NCBI GenBank assembly: GCA_013398175.1
Contig: VZRZ01001998.1
Coordinates: 3,550,046-3,614,045 of the forward strand
Reading direction: 5' to 3'
DNA length: 64,000 nucleotides
Origin: Climacteris rufus
Taxonomy: Eukaryota; Chordata; Aves; Passeriformes; Climacteridae
Shown here: positions 12,701 through 25,800 of the stretch, piece after piece
Numbering within the stretch: position 1 is the first letter of the stretch
Layout: every line of letters begins with the position of its first letter
The notes under the pieces: generated by a model
Databases searched by the model: none
Seen by the model: only the letters and a program-made list of their open reading frames with translations
What the model was told of the DNA's origin: nothing
Position numbers and translations under genes: made by a program

Positions 12701-14118
12701 TGCTGTGTACCAGAGGGCACAGTCAGATGAGGGATTGCCATTTGGACAGAATTATACACCCAATTACTGCCTAGGGTATATCACCTGTATGAGTGCTTTG
12801 AGCACAGTTTTTGCCAGAATTGAAGGCAGTATTTTACTGTTGGAAAACAATATTCAGTGCTTTCCAAAGGAGTATTTTTTCTGTCAAAGTCATTCAAATT
12901 AACTCATACTTAATGGTCTACAATTCACTCCAGATACATTTCTAGTTCTTAAAAATACGACCCATCTGAATTGTAACTGCTTTTAAAACAGGAGCTCAGC
13001 CATATGCACTTGTAGTTAATTTTAAAACCTATTCAAACTCTTTTCCTCATTTGAGTTCTCATCTGAAAAAGTGAAGTATTACTTTAAATGCATAGATCAT
13101 GAAAGTCAGGAGTGCCTTAAAGAGTCCAGTCCTGTTTCACCAGCAAAGCATGAGAAGGCTGCACATCTGAAACAGCTTTGGTGTACTGGGTAATTCACAT
13201 TCACCGAGTGGATTAGCTGAAATAAGCATAATAAATGAAAGAGAATAAAATAAAAAACAATTTCACACTAAGTGAAGGCTTGACTTATAGGAAGTGGCAG
13301 CTCTGATGGCCCAAGGCATAGAATTAGTTTTGCCACTCGATAATTTGACTGATTCACTCGAGTGGCCAGAAAAGGACATTTTCTGCCTGATTTCAGTGTA
13401 ATGAAGTCACCTGCTCTGCCACTGCCAGGGCCAAGCCAAGTGCACCCGCAGCACCAGGAACAGGGCTTCCTGACATCCAGCCACAGCTGCACATTTGCCT
13501 ATTTTCATCTCAAACCACACATGCAACAGCAAAATAAGCCATGCTGTTCACTCCCTTATTTACAGAAGGCCTGGGGGTACTGCTGGGATGTTCTCCCTGT
13601 TCTGTTGCATATCCCTGCAAAGAGCCTGTGCTTTACTTCAACAAAGGAGGGGACAGAGGCAAAGACAGAAAACTCAGCAATTCCAAGAGCCTAGAAATAT
13701 ATATGCCATTTTTTGTTAATTAGGAATGACTGTGAAATTCTTTATAAACAATTACAGCAGATTTTACATTAAAATTATGAAACGTCCCTTAAATATAATT
13801 TTCCTTCTCACACATATTATATAAAAAGACTGTAAAATACATGCAGAGATTTGGGAACACATCTAAACAACGTGCATGACATGATGTCAGTTTTATTCCT
13901 GCTTTGCTGAACTGGGGTCAGACTGGTAAATTTAATATATGTGCTCATCTTTAAGCACATAACCAGTTTCACTGGTTATTATTTACAGCTAACCTTTCAG
14001 GGTAATGACTGTATACTGCATGTCAAAGGAACAAAATTTTATACTGCTATTGAAGAGAGTATTTTATTCTGCTCGTACAAATATCAGATTGAGACTGCCT
14101 CAGGCAGGAGAGATAATC
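9736..14118. other. Noncoding DNA, nothing strong recognised
   Basis: Mostly AT-rich unique sequence. One imperfect (CCTT)n patch lies at about 12338-12366. A slightly C-richer stretch near 13390-13620 gives several overlapping chance frames. No coding exon, transposon end or RNA gene is supportable. Confidence 0.5.
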
Positions 14119-14172
14119 CACTTAGAAATATCATTACTATTAAAGCACTTAGAAATATCATTATTATTAAAG
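14119..14172. repeat. Tandem duplication of a 27-bp unit
   Basis: Two adjacent copies of a 27-bp unit beginning CACTTAGAAATATCATTA differ at one base (C versus T). A third copy begins with CAC and then diverges. It is a small local duplication with no coding role visible. Confidence 0.9.
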
Positions 14173-16780
14173 CACATCCAATCAATATTCAAATGCAAAA
14201 AAACAGTAATTAAGCATTTTATTTTTTGCAGTTGTTCAACAGTAAAAACAAAGATGTAATGTGCATCAAAATGATTTAACATTTTACAACCAATTTTCTA
14301 CTTGACATATGTTAGTGCATGATTCATCTACATTTTTCAGAATCAAAGTCCATGATCTGGCAAACTAATTCTGTTAATAAAATGAAAAGGTGACCTTGCT
14401 TAATTTAATAACTCTGTGTAGAAATACTCTTTCAACATGTTAAAGAATTACAAAAAGGTTATCATAGCTTGCTTTCATGGGAGAGTACTCTACCTTTTCC
14501 AGCTCATTTCTCAGGCTTTTACTGTAATTCATTAGATTACATAAAAACAATGTAGATCATTATATTTTAATAAAGGCTTTCCTTTCCTAATAAAATGTCT
14601 GTCATTTATATTCAGACATGTATTATAGAAAATGCTTCTCTTTCTGAAGTAAAGATTTTCATATTCAAGTCACAGGAGGTTGGTAGCTGTAGGAATTTTT
14701 TTTTTTTGCAAAGGATTTTCAGGACAAATTTGGTTTCTAGACTGAATCCTCCGGAACACAGTCCTGCATTTATCTTTCAGATAGGTACAACCCAGGATCT
14801 GCAACACCAGTTGCCACCAGCAAACCAAGAGGCCCCTCTTTTCACCAAAGGATGGTGGATGAAACTACACTCATTTCTGCTTGTTTTGCTTTACACCAAT
14901 TAATGTTCACTGTGATAAAATAGTTAATACAACACATTATAAACTTTGTTTATAAAAATACATTTCCAGTGAAATCCTACTGTGGTCCCAGTCATTTAAT
15001 GATGGCGATCAGGCAATGAATATATTTTAGTTATTCTATCTTCCCAATAAAGATGTGCACCTCTTCAAACTGCTCAGGAAGAGGTGTTTCCTGCTCATCA
15101 CGAATCCTAATTTGTTGCCAGCACTTGGCATCATGTTTTATTGCTTGGGAAGGGCTGAGAGAAGAGCACATTCTTCTTGTGCAGGAGGAGACACCAAGCA
15201 CAGCCAAGGTGTGAGCCTGGGATCAGGCACTCGCTGCATTCACAATTTTGCAAAAGAATCCTTACAGAACATGTTCTCCAAACACTGCAGTATGCAGGAA
15301 AACACTGTTGGTTAAGGAACCAAGTAACCCAATCCCCATCAATGGGATTATCTGCTGCCCAATCTAAAATCATACTGAAGCACTTCCCTTGTGCAGGACT
15401 CCAGGTTTGCAGGACAAGAACGGAGTACAAGGGCTGTTAAATCACTGTAAAAGTACTTAATACCTGACCAGAACTGTAACTGTGGAACTACTTGCTTTTA
15501 AGGACACTAAACACTTATTTTTTAACCCAGTGAGATGTGTTCCCTTTTTTATTCCTGCATAACTTGCACCACTGTTGTTATACCAAGAATTTTGCCAAAA
15601 TACAGCTTTATAAATCTTTCCTTTAGGAAACCACACTACTCCAATCTAATCCAGATCTCCATGCTGCATTTTAAGAGAATATTATTTATGTAAATGCAGT
15701 AGCCTTCAGCATTGCAAACAGATAAACAGATCAACATTTTTCTGCAACCAGAGGTGCATTATCCTGCCAGTTGTAATTGTACCTATTTAAGTTTAGGTCA
15801 CAGAAATAAAAATTTAAGTGTGTGTAGATAACTTGAGTTTAAGAATTTTTCCAAATACTGCTGGATACATCTAAAACAGAGTAGGGGCATCAGCAAGGAT
15901 TGATGCTCCTTGTCTCTGATGGTCTGTGCCACGATATTCTGATTTCTACTGTTAGCATAAAATATACATCTTTTAAAATGAAGGATCATGACCAGGCCTT
16001 ATGCCACCCAAGGTGACAGTCCAGAAACTAAAGATGCTCCATTTGCCTACCAGAGGATTATCACCCTACAGGGCACTTGATGAGCCTTGGAACCAGCTAA
16101 ATCAATAAGCCATTCTCCACCAGCAGGAATGTAAAAATTCTTCAATGACAACATAACTTCAGTGAAGCAAAAAAACAGCTTCTTATATTAAAATGCAAGA
16201 CTGTATAAAATGCAGTCAGTGTGGGATTCTTACACAAACACTCTTGAGGCATTTAAATACATGTGTTTGTGATAGTGGTGACTATTTGTTTAACTTCATC
16301 AGAGTTATTTTAAAGGAAAATAAACCTAACAAAACATATTCAATTACAATAGTGTTGTTGCCAAAACAGGTAAATCTCTCACACCTCCTGATGTTATTTG
16401 TGACTTAAAGCATTTCTTAACAATAACTTATAAGAGCTAAAAAGGTTTCAAAGCCAGTTGAAGACAATACAGAAAGAAGCAGACAGGTCTTATGATCATT
16501 ACAGACCTCAGTGCCATCAGGCAGGAGACTAGCAGAAAAGCTGGTAGAAAAGAATGTCATGGATTATAAAAACAGATGAAAACTTACTGATTTTGCTAAC
16601 TCTGTGACACTTCAGACAACTTTTTCAAATGCTTCCCTTCCATCTGCAAATCCAGACAAGCTGAGCACAGACCTGCCCTGAGTGTCAAGATGAGACAGTC
16701 TGAATACTCTCAGTGTGACCACTTTGGTTGAACTTTGTTATCTCTAAAGATGTAGGAACTCAGTAGGATCAAATCTAAAA
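14173..16780. other. AT-rich noncoding DNA, nothing strong recognised
   Basis: AT-rich unique sequence with a T12 tract at 14696-14707. No exon, RNA gene or transposon end is recognised. Confidence 0.5.
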
Positions 16781-17060
16781 AAATAAAAAATCTGTACAAA
16801 TGCATAAAAATCGAAGTATATTGCTGAGTTTCACACTTCTCGGACAGTAATTAGTAGCTGAGGCTAAGTGTAAATTAAATTTACAACAAGGTTAACCATT
16901 CAGCAAAATCTCAGCAGCTTTAGCTATTCATTTGTCAAAAACGTAATGTCCCGCCCAACAAAGCAGAGACTGAAAATGGATCCTTAAAGAAAGATAACAT
17001 TAAAGGAGAAAAGGAAAGAGAGGAACTGAGTGACTCACAGTCACCAAGTATAGTTCTTAG
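16781..17060. promoter_or_regulatory. Candidate regulatory block with a forkhead-like palindrome
   Basis: AT-rich, varied sequence retaining isolated CpGs. It includes an inverted repeat at 16869-16885 with 8-bp arms TGTAAATT/AATTTACA around one base, which presents two TGTAAA half-words of forkhead type in mirror orientation. A TCCCGCCC word lies near 16949. Support is motif-level only. Confidence 0.3.
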
Positions 17061-17344
17061 ATTATCAGAACTCTAGTGAATGGCTGTATTAAAAGAGTAA
17101 TGATATGATCCTGCATTCCTCATTCACTCCAATTCAGGCTCCCTTCAGCACAGAAATCTGCTGGCATGAGATGGGTGGTACTCAATCATGCTGCACACAT
17201 GGTCTTTAATTTTAAAATCCAGTTAAATAGATGTTCTAACATCATTTTTTATCTAAGAACATTTCATGATAAAATCAAAGAGCGCACATGTAACTTATTT
17301 GTCAGCTTTACTGTGTAGTGGATAACTTTCCTATGTTACTCACA

Positions 17345-17775
17345 CGAGCTTTCATTTCCCAAATCTATCTGCATTCATTATGACAGTAAAAATGAAGAGT
17401 TGCTAAAGAGATGTATGCATTTTTATTATTGTTTGAAAAAATAGATCTTTCCACAGTCCTTTGAGCTTCTGAGTGTGTGATTTGTATAAAATATTTCTCA
17501 TTTTGGGGACACAGCAGATGGAGTGCAGGGCACTGTGGGATATGCCATTTATCACAATGACAGTGCGTAGGTAGCACTGATCCTCTCACCACAGGGGGAA
17601 GCTCGAGCTGCAAATGTGGAGCAGCATTAAAAGCCCGACGAGTGGAGTTTGGCAACACTTGTACTACTCATTAACTTAATCATATTAATTTATTAGCCAT
17701 ATATATCAAAGTAATTCACTACTGAATTGTCACCAAGAACAATTTATAAACTGTTAACGTTCCCCATAGGCAGAG
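17345..17775. promoter_or_regulatory. Candidate conserved noncoding element
   Basis: Non-repetitive sequence combines TAAT/ATTA words (for example CATTAACTTAATCATATTAAT), a SOX-like GAACAATT and GTTAACGTT near 17754. Scattered CpGs are retained in an AT-rich setting. It sits isolated between featureless stretches. Inferred from texture only. Confidence 0.35.
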
Positions 17776-20700
17776 GAGTGTTGTGGCATCCTTAATCAGT
17801 GTGTTTGCCTTTGATTAAAAATAATAATTTCTACCAAGCCAGGTAATGCCAACAATGACAAAGTCCTGCATATGTTTCTCATTATAAATGGAACTTTCAA
17901 ATGCCACCTATGACAACTTAAAAAAAAGCATAATTGTAAACAGCAAAATGAGCCACAGAAATAGGATGTAAACACACGGAAATGTTCAGTTAAGTGCTGG
18001 AAATAAGGAGAGGGTCTGTGGGACTGCTGGCAGCAGGAGCTGCCACAGGCTGTGCTGGCTGATGTGTGCCCACTTTGAAAAAGACAACTGGACAGCACAG
18101 ATCCTAAAACCCTCCCATCTCTCTCATTCCTCTAATACAGAGAAACCACATCAAAATGCCCAAAGACTTCAGCAAATCTTGTTTTATCCCCCCTTTCCTG
18201 TATAAAGACTAAGTGGCTGCTGCTGTCACTGCTGAACTGAAGGAACACATGAAGTTAGCATATCCTGTGAGCTGCTGTATTGGAGTGCCACAATTATGTG
18301 ACTTGGTACAGCTATTAAAATATTAACTCCACTAAAATATTAATTACCTGAAACTATTAAGTTCACAACAGCTTCTTTTAACTATTAATAAGACAAAACT
18401 GTTCTGAAAAAAAGTATTTGTAACTGCACAAATGGCTCAGTATTTTACACACTGCATTCTTAAAAGCTCTAGACAAACAGCTAATGAGACTGTGTCTATT
18501 TTAACTGCTTAGGAAATAAAAGGATCACTTCTAGGGGGTGAAACTAATGTAACTGATAATGAAAATAGCAGTTTATCTTACACATTGGTAATGCAGGTGG
18601 TTTGCTTCAGTCTGAGTATCCACTTGAAAATGCCTTGTGTTCCTCTTCTGACGCATTTCCCCACCAGCCAGGCTTCCTCCCATCTCTGTGCTGAGCCCTC
18701 AGCAGCTCCCAGCCCTAAATCCTCCCCCTGATCCCTCTGCTGACCTGCCAGCTGTCCCCTGCCAGGCTGCCACGGCTCTGGGCAGCACAGCTCACAAAAT
18801 GCCAGCAGGAACGTTTCCAACGGGCTCGTGCCCATCATGCTGCCACCCAACCTTCCCAGAGCTGCCAGCTGCAGCTGCAGGACCCAGCCCATGTGCAGGC
18901 AGAGAGATGCCATCCCACCACCCATAAAAATCTGCCCCACACAGCAGCTTTGTGCCCTGCACCACAATCTGACACAGTTCTAGTGACAGGATGATTCTCT
19001 TCACGAGCCACCCTCTCCAGTACCTTGAAACCAAAAGCAGCCCCCAAAATGGTTTTATTGAAGTAACAGTAGCCATTCTACAGGGTAAATAGAGAAAAAT
19101 TGCAAGGAAGACTTCCCAGAGTGGTTTTCTAACCTTTTCTGAGTACAACCTAAATGAGGGGTAAGAGGACTGAAGTTGCACAGGTAACTACCAAAAGATC
19201 CAACCACTCTTTCAGCTTCATTCCATATCAACAGTTTGCTGTCGAACCATTTGCTTAAATCATGTAACAGACTTCAGCTTCTCTCCACACAGCAAACTAC
19301 TGCTTCAAACCCCAAAACTTCCTTGAGAATCTATTCCATAGAAAACTCCCAGCTGTCTTGTTAAGATACACTGATGATAAAGTCTTGCACACTAATAGTA
19401 GATAAAGCCTTTTTTTTTTTTTTGTTAATGTCACTTCATCACACGGCATTGTTTGAAGGACTGAGCCTTTGATGACCATCCCTCTGTGACATGCAGGTTT
19501 TTAGCTTTGCCCTCACAGCAGGCAGGGGCACCACACTGATTCCCACATTTCCTACACCGATGCAAAACCACTTTCTCCTAAGTTAACATAACATGGACAG
19601 TACTTAAACATCAGCTCTTGAAGGATGCAGCCAGGGCACGGTTCCTGTGCTGCTTCCCCCAGCCCTTCCCAGTGGCGTGCATCCCACACACACCACCTCA
19701 TCTTTCTCAGGCACAGCACTAACCCAAATGTAACCCAAATATTCCCATTCCCCCAAGCTGGAAAGTACCTACAAACATTTAAAAAGGTCGAGACTTCACT
19801 TGCAGCCCCATTCACACGTTAGTTTATGTCTAAGAGTAGATGGAGCTCGCTTTGCCAAGAGGTCAAAAAAATACCCTCCACACTGGGAAATGCAGTGTGC
19901 CTAATTTAACTACCTGTTTATTATGTGAAAATGACCATGTAAACTGAGCTGACACAAACCAAATGGGTGATGAAAATAACAGCACATTTCAAGGAGTGGA
20001 AACACAGATGGCTCGTCTGAGTCTGCAGGAAGTTACTAATCATCACTCTGTAATACCCCCTCCACACAGAGTACGAGCTCTGCAGCCAGAGCTGCGACTT
20101 CTCCAGACCCATCCATCTAATCAAGAGCCAGCCTGGACGCCAAAGCCTCCACCTTAACTTGACAGAAGGCTAAAGAGGAGGTAAAAAGGAAAAAATGCAG
20201 TGGTGGATGAATCATGCTGCTGATGTGGAGCCTGTAACCAAAATGAATTTATCTGAAGAAAACAGCTAAGTTGCACACATTAGCAAATGAGGGAGCCACA
20301 TAAGAACACTGAGATATTTTTTAATTAGAATAATGTGGGCAGATTAACATAAACATCTGCATATCTGTGCTGCAGGAGGAATGGGTGAGATCAGACACAA
20401 GGATTACCAAGGACAAGAAGACACCCAGAAGAAATGCTTCAGGCAATTACACTGCAGATAGAGAGAGCAGGTAACCAAAAAGTCACCAAGATGCAGAGTC
20501 CTTCTTGCCTCCCTATCAGCCTTCACTCTTCTGGAAGGGATGGATCCAGCCCTACCATGCTGCAAACTCTCCTCAGTCTGTGCCCCAGCCACCCAAGCAC
20601 TGTGTGGGAGTGTCAGGAGCTGGGAGCTTTTATTCCACTCTATTGTCCACTATTTGGAAATCTGGAAGAAAAACCTCTGCTCTGTGGCAAGTGCTAAAAT

Positions 20701-20939
20701 TTATTTTGTTCTTAGTTCAGCCAAAGGAAAGAATCCAACCACAAAGTGTTGAAGGCACCCAGAGCAAAGCAGCCAGCAATTAAGTGTAAATACATATCAG
20801 TAAAGCTAACGGGGGCTTCCTATCTGGGGTGCTCCATGAAGAGCAACAACAGCTCAAATTCCCACCCAGTTTACAAGTGGCTCTTTTGGCGCCTTGGCTC
20901 GCTCAGCAAGTCCCCAGTTTTTATTCCATTCTTTCCTTG
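17776..20939. other. Noncoding DNA with a GC-elevated patch
   Basis: Generally AT-rich, with a C-rich patch at about 18650-18930 that generates overlapping frames of up to 129 codons on the minus strand without domain content. A T14 tract lies at 19410-19423. Nothing else is recognised. Confidence 0.45.
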
Positions 20940-21037
20940 GGCACAAGACGAGCCCCTGAGGCCCTGGGGAGCCGTGAGGGCCGCGCCTCGGGCGCTGTCC
21001 GGCCGCGGGCCGGCGTCGGGGCGTGGGGCAGGGGCAT
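20940..21037. promoter_or_regulatory. CpG-dense patch abutting a minisatellite
   Basis: This is a very CpG-dense segment (words GGCCGCGCC, CGGCCGCGGGCCGGCG) directly joined to the 29-bp repeat array. CpG-rich sequence resumes right of the array (about 21390-21475), so the array appears to have expanded inside one CpG-rich element. Promoter or enhancer identity is unproven. Confidence 0.45.
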
Positions 21038-21372
21038 CTCCTGTGGGCTCCAGGCTGTTCCCAAAGCTCCTGTGGGCTCCAGGCTGCCCCCAAAGCTCCT
21101 GTGGGCTCCAGGCTGCTCCCAAAGCTCCTGTGGGCTCCAGGCTGTTCCCAAAGCTCCTGTGGGCTCCAGGCTGTTCCCAAAGCTCCTGTGGGCTCCAGGC
21201 TGCTCCCAAAGCTCCTGTGGGCTCCAGGCTGCTCCCAAAGCTCCTGTGGGCTCCAGGCTGTTCCCAAAGCTCCTGTGGGCTCCAGGCTGCTCCCAAAGCT
21301 CCTGTGGGCTCCAGGCTGCTCCCAAAGCTCCTGTGGGCTCCAGGCTGCCCCCAAAGCTCCTGTGGGCTCCAG
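21038..21372. repeat. 29-bp minisatellite, 11 full copies plus a partial copy
   Basis: Eleven consecutive 29-bp units start at 21038 and repeat exactly every 29 bases, then a 16-base partial copy follows. Each begins CTCCTGTGGGCTCCAGGCTG. Copies differ only at unit positions 21-22 (TT, CT or CC). This near-identity implies recent expansion or homogenisation. The unit has no stop codon in any frame, and 29 is not a multiple of three. Long frames therefore run through the array in several frames on both strands and are not genes. Confidence 0.97.
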
Positions 21373-21480
21373 CACATTGTCTGGGGCCCTGTGGCGCTCG
21401 AGGTTTTCCCAGGGCAGGGAGGGGCTGCGCTGGGCCCGGCTGAGACGCCCCCCGAGACAGCGCTCCCCATGCCTGCTAAA
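21373..21480. other. GC/CpG-rich right flank of the minisatellite
   Basis: GC-rich sequence with moderate CpG content (CTCGAGG, GAGACGCC, CCCCGAGACAGCG) continues the CpG patch on the other side of the array. No exon is identified. Confidence 0.4.
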
Positions 21481-22159
21481 TCCAGGGGGCTCAGGCTCCA
21501 GACAACTTCCAACAGCCTGGAAAATCAACTTAATCGTCTTCTACTCAAACTGTGTGGTACTCCAAATATCTGTGAGACGCAGAATGTGTCTGCGATACTT
21601 CACTGTGCATCCCCAGCACACTGCATCCTAAAATATTTCCCAATTTAAAGCCGCATGGCAGTGTGCGTAATTTGCTGTCCCATTTGCAAATACACACGGA
21701 GTGGAAAAGTAATATGGAATATTCTGGATTTCAGACAAGAAATTATCAGTGCAGGGTGGCTCTTGCGCTTTCCTGTCTACCAGTAATAACACAGACACCG
21801 AATCTCTGAAATTCCTGAGCTGGGAACATGACAGAGCTACTAAAAAACCCCCTCATTTATAAAAAAACTATAGGAGTGAAGTCACAGTTCTTGATCCTGT
21901 CACATGAGGATGCAGTAGCCCAAATGTGGCATGTGGCTCTGGCAAAATGCTTTCATTCCTTAACTGCTCCAGCTAAGGCTGCTGTGAGTGTGGATTATTA
22001 GGAATGCTCCTTCCCCCTTCCACAGGGAAGCTGCTGGTTCCCTGTGAGATCCCTGAACACCTGGAGCTGCAGGGAGATTCAAGCTCTCACTGTGTCACTC
22101 GGCTGCAGTGCACAGGTTCTGCAAGACAGTGATCTCTGAGATCAGGACAGATGTCACTC

Positions 22160-22530
22160 TACTCCCAGCAATGATCTTTTTAAATTCTGCTTTTCCTGTA
22201 ACATATTCTACAACTTTATATCCTCCTAAATGCTTCACTAGGTTTGGTTATTATGGAGTTACAATTTATTTAGACTGGACTTTGACAGCAAACCTAAAAG
22301 TGCTAAGCCTGTTGAAAATTTAAGCAATTACTTTTGTCAGTGTAGCTTTATAACGAAAATCAACTTACCTTTAGCATACAGCAATTAATAAAAAATTAAA
22401 ACGCTCATCAGGATAGCACAAGATTTAATTTAAACCCTATTAATAAATTAATGAAGTGAAATTAAATACTATGCATTAAACTATGTTTATAATTCCACAT
22501 ATTTTCACGCTAGTTTTTTCACTTTATGAT
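22160..22530. promoter_or_regulatory. Weak candidate conserved noncoding element
   Basis: AT-rich block with many homeodomain-core words (GCAATTAAT, AAATTAATG, TATTAATAAATTAATG) and a TATGCATTA word near 22470. It is not simple-sequence. The evidence is limited to motif density in AT-rich DNA, where such words also occur by chance. Confidence 0.25.
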
Positions 22531-22791
22531 ACTGAAAGCAGATTATTAAAGCACAATGCACTGTGGCAATGTGGACTTATCTGCTTTTCAAGTGTTTCTT
22601 CTGTAATTCATACAAGCATCTCTGTCTCTCCCCAGCACACATTAATGGGGTTACAATACACCAGGCATTAGCCACGCTGCTCAGATCCCACGAGAACTAA
22701 AACACACACGCATTTCAAAGGAAGAAATGCCTCTCACAGCCCTCCGAGACAATAGATCAGTTTCTCAGGTTTTTGGTGGTTTTTTTTTTTT

Positions 22792-22855
22792 NNNNNNNNN
22801 NNNNNNNNNNNNNNNNNNNNNNNNNNNNNNNNNNNNNNNNNNNNNNNNNNNNNNN
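22792..22855. other. Assembly gap (64 N)
   Basis: Sixty-four unknown bases follow a T12 run after GGTGG and precede TTTGC. The gap probably lies in a long homopolymer or similar tract that was hard to sequence. Any frame crossing it is meaningless. Confidence 0.99.
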
Positions 22856-25800
22856 TTTGCTTTTACTAAAATAACACATTTAATGGAATTTCCTGTAAGG
22901 AAATTACAATTAATAAAGAACTAAATTACAAATCCATTAGATTTCAGTCACTGCAGCAACAAAACAGAGTTTTCATGAACGCTCAAAAAATCCAATAATG
23001 TAACCTCTGGTAAAGCCTGCAAAAGCCCTGAAGGACAAGGCAGTTAGATCAATATTAGTTTATTTTAACTGCTGTGCAGTATGAAGAGATGAGCCTGATC
23101 ATCTGATGGATTTTATTACCTGTCGGAGAGATAAGTCCTGGTGATAAGAGGCCTGGAACTCCGTGGGGCAGCAGACGAGCATTTTCCTGGATGGCCACTC
23201 CCAGGGAACGCTTGGGGGGTCTGCCTGGGCGGGAGCTGATGGAACAAGAGCACAAATGAAAACACGTTTTCTTTCTGAAATATTTGCTTCCTACACGTGG
23301 CATTGATTTGTGTGAAATACACGATCCACCGGTGGTACACAAAAATACATATTAGAAATTCTTGCCTAGGAAAAGAAAAATAATTTGATTAAACAGCGAA
23401 GAACTGCATTGGTCTCACAGGAGCCACCAGTAAGGTTTTCCATTTTCCAGGGCTTCCATGACCTCACAGGTGGCTGGTGGAGGGAGGTCACAGCAGCAAC
23501 TGCTGCAAAGTCTGCCACACCTGCACCACAGAACATTAGAGCTGTGATACCTAAAGATGAGGAGTTGAAACCCTGAATGCAACATCACCTCAAATCTGCC
23601 TTCAAACCAGGGCAGGACCTGTCTCCTTCTGAAGGGGCAGCAATAATTTAACCCTGAGCTTTGCAGAACTCACCACTTACCTTCACTGATTGACTGGTGA
23701 GTTTAATTATTATGAATTAAACCAGGTGTTAGCCCAATCTGTCAAAAAACTCACCATCCCCTGACCAGTTTATGAGTTATGGCTGCAGATTTTAATCCAA
23801 AACGTCAAAGGTCCATTTACAGACTGGTTCCACTGAACTCGTTTTCAAGTACCACCTTAATCCCCTGCATTGGTGTGTGTACATGTCCCCATCCTGCACT
23901 GCCACCATAACACAGATTTACAGGCCAAAAAACCATTTGAATCGACTCTTCCCCAAGTCATCTAATAAAAATGCAACCTCCTCATGTTTGGAAAAGTATT
24001 GCTGCTTCTCTTCGGTCAAAACAGATTTTACTCTCTTGAATAATAGAGCTTTTGACAACATAGAGTGAAACACTGTATAAAATAACTAAGCTGCAACAAT
24101 GAATGAGGTTTGAATAGAAAGCATTTCCAAAATGACTTCTAGTTCACAAAGAAATTTAAGTTAAACTTCACTCTATCAACTTACAGTGGCAAAGCCCTCC
24201 ATCAATGTACGACAAACTCTGCATTTAAATGAAGACAACTTCCAGCAGCACTACACAGAGGTACCATTAACCTGTTCATTTTTCACACCATGCTAGTGTT
24301 ATTTTGTTTTACTGTACATCAAAGTAGCACAAAATCATTTTTTTTGTTTATTATTTTATCTCTATAAAACCATTCGCCCCTCTTTTTAGCTTCAGGTTTG
24401 TCCATTTTGTATTTTATTTTATTCAGTATTTTTTCCATTTTTCTTTTTGATGCTTTCAGTTGTTTATCATACTATGATGGCTGTGCAGTAAAGCTTGCTA
24501 CAAGAGCCACTGGGCTATAATAAAGTAAACCTAAAACAAGAGCATTTGATTTCCAGGGGAAGTTGGATGCACACATGCATTCTCTATTAAAATCACCTGC
24601 TGAAATCATCCCCTGCACAACAGCATTGTCTAACAGACACTACTGGGTTGGTGTGTGTGGGGTTTAAACAAACAGGAATCGCTGTTCTTTGGAATTACAG
24701 GAGCCTGTGCTTATCCACAGGCATGTGTAAGTGCTTAGCTGGCACTTACTGTCTATGACCAAAAAAAAACTACAAACCAGCTAAAATTAGCAGCTTTCTC
24801 CAGCAGAAGAGCTCAGTCAACAAAACAACAAAACATTATCTTCTCAAGCTCAATACTAACAAATCTTTTGCAGAAAACTCCATATGTTGATATTAGTCTA
24901 AGAAAAAAAAATCTTTTCAAAATTCAACAAACAGCTTTAAAAGATTTTAGAAAGACACTTTTTATTTATAATTTGTGTTTCCAGAGGATGAGGGGGGAGG
25001 CCATGGAGTTTCAGCCCTGGTTCTGCAGTTTTTGTCCTGACAACAAACAGTTCACGTCCAAGGTTCTGAGCACAGATTGTGGCCCACAGGTTCATCAGAG
25101 CACATCTTAAGGTGGTTCCCAGCATGTACCACAAGCAGATGTGAAACCATCCAGCCTGAGCCTGTGCCTCTTGGAAAGCCCAAAAGATGAAGAAAGAGAA
25201 GCTCACATCAAAAACTGTGCTCCCTTTCAGGGTCCTGCTGAGTGCATTTATATCCTGCCCCCTTACACGGGCAAGGGAAGTTCCACTGGGAAACCACAGC
25301 ACTTGGGTGTCTTTGGGATTGGGGTCCTTTTGGGGAAGGGCTCTGATGGACTGAAGGAAAAAAGGAAAGTGTAGCTCTGCTGAAAGCCCTTTTAGTGAAT
25401 ATTCCTACAAAGCAGTAACTCCTAAGGCCCGGATTGGGGGCTGATTTATACAGCTGTAGCTGTGACAATTTGAATGGAATCGTTCCCAGCTGAATCTGTT
25501 CAAATAAAATCTAAGTCCTTTGTCTCTAATTTAATCTTAGCTTTTAAATGAAAACTGCAGGCTGGCTGCTGCTCACAGCTGACTCTGATCCACCTGCAGG
25601 GACCCGTGGGGGTCTGTAACTCCGAGTTCTGCAGTTCACACGGGAAGCCTGCAGTGCCCTGTGCCTGGTTCTGACTCAAGAGAGGAATCCCAGAGCTCCC
25701 CACACCTCCAGCTGCATGCCCTGGGCATCACCAGAGATGTGGCACCCACCAAAAATCAAACCCTTCACCTTGAGGGGACACCAGAATTCACAGAAAATGC

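Noticed and set aside
17590..17612. CTCF-like CACCACAGGGGGAAG
   Set aside because: It is one base short of the CTCF core and lacks the GGC end. A similar weak site at about 32745-32762 fails too.
20746..21648. A 300-codon plus-strand frame and other frames of more than 200 codons on both strands
   Set aside because: They are carried by the stop-free 29-bp tandem repeat. Several registers are open at once and no domain is present, so none is evidence of a gene.
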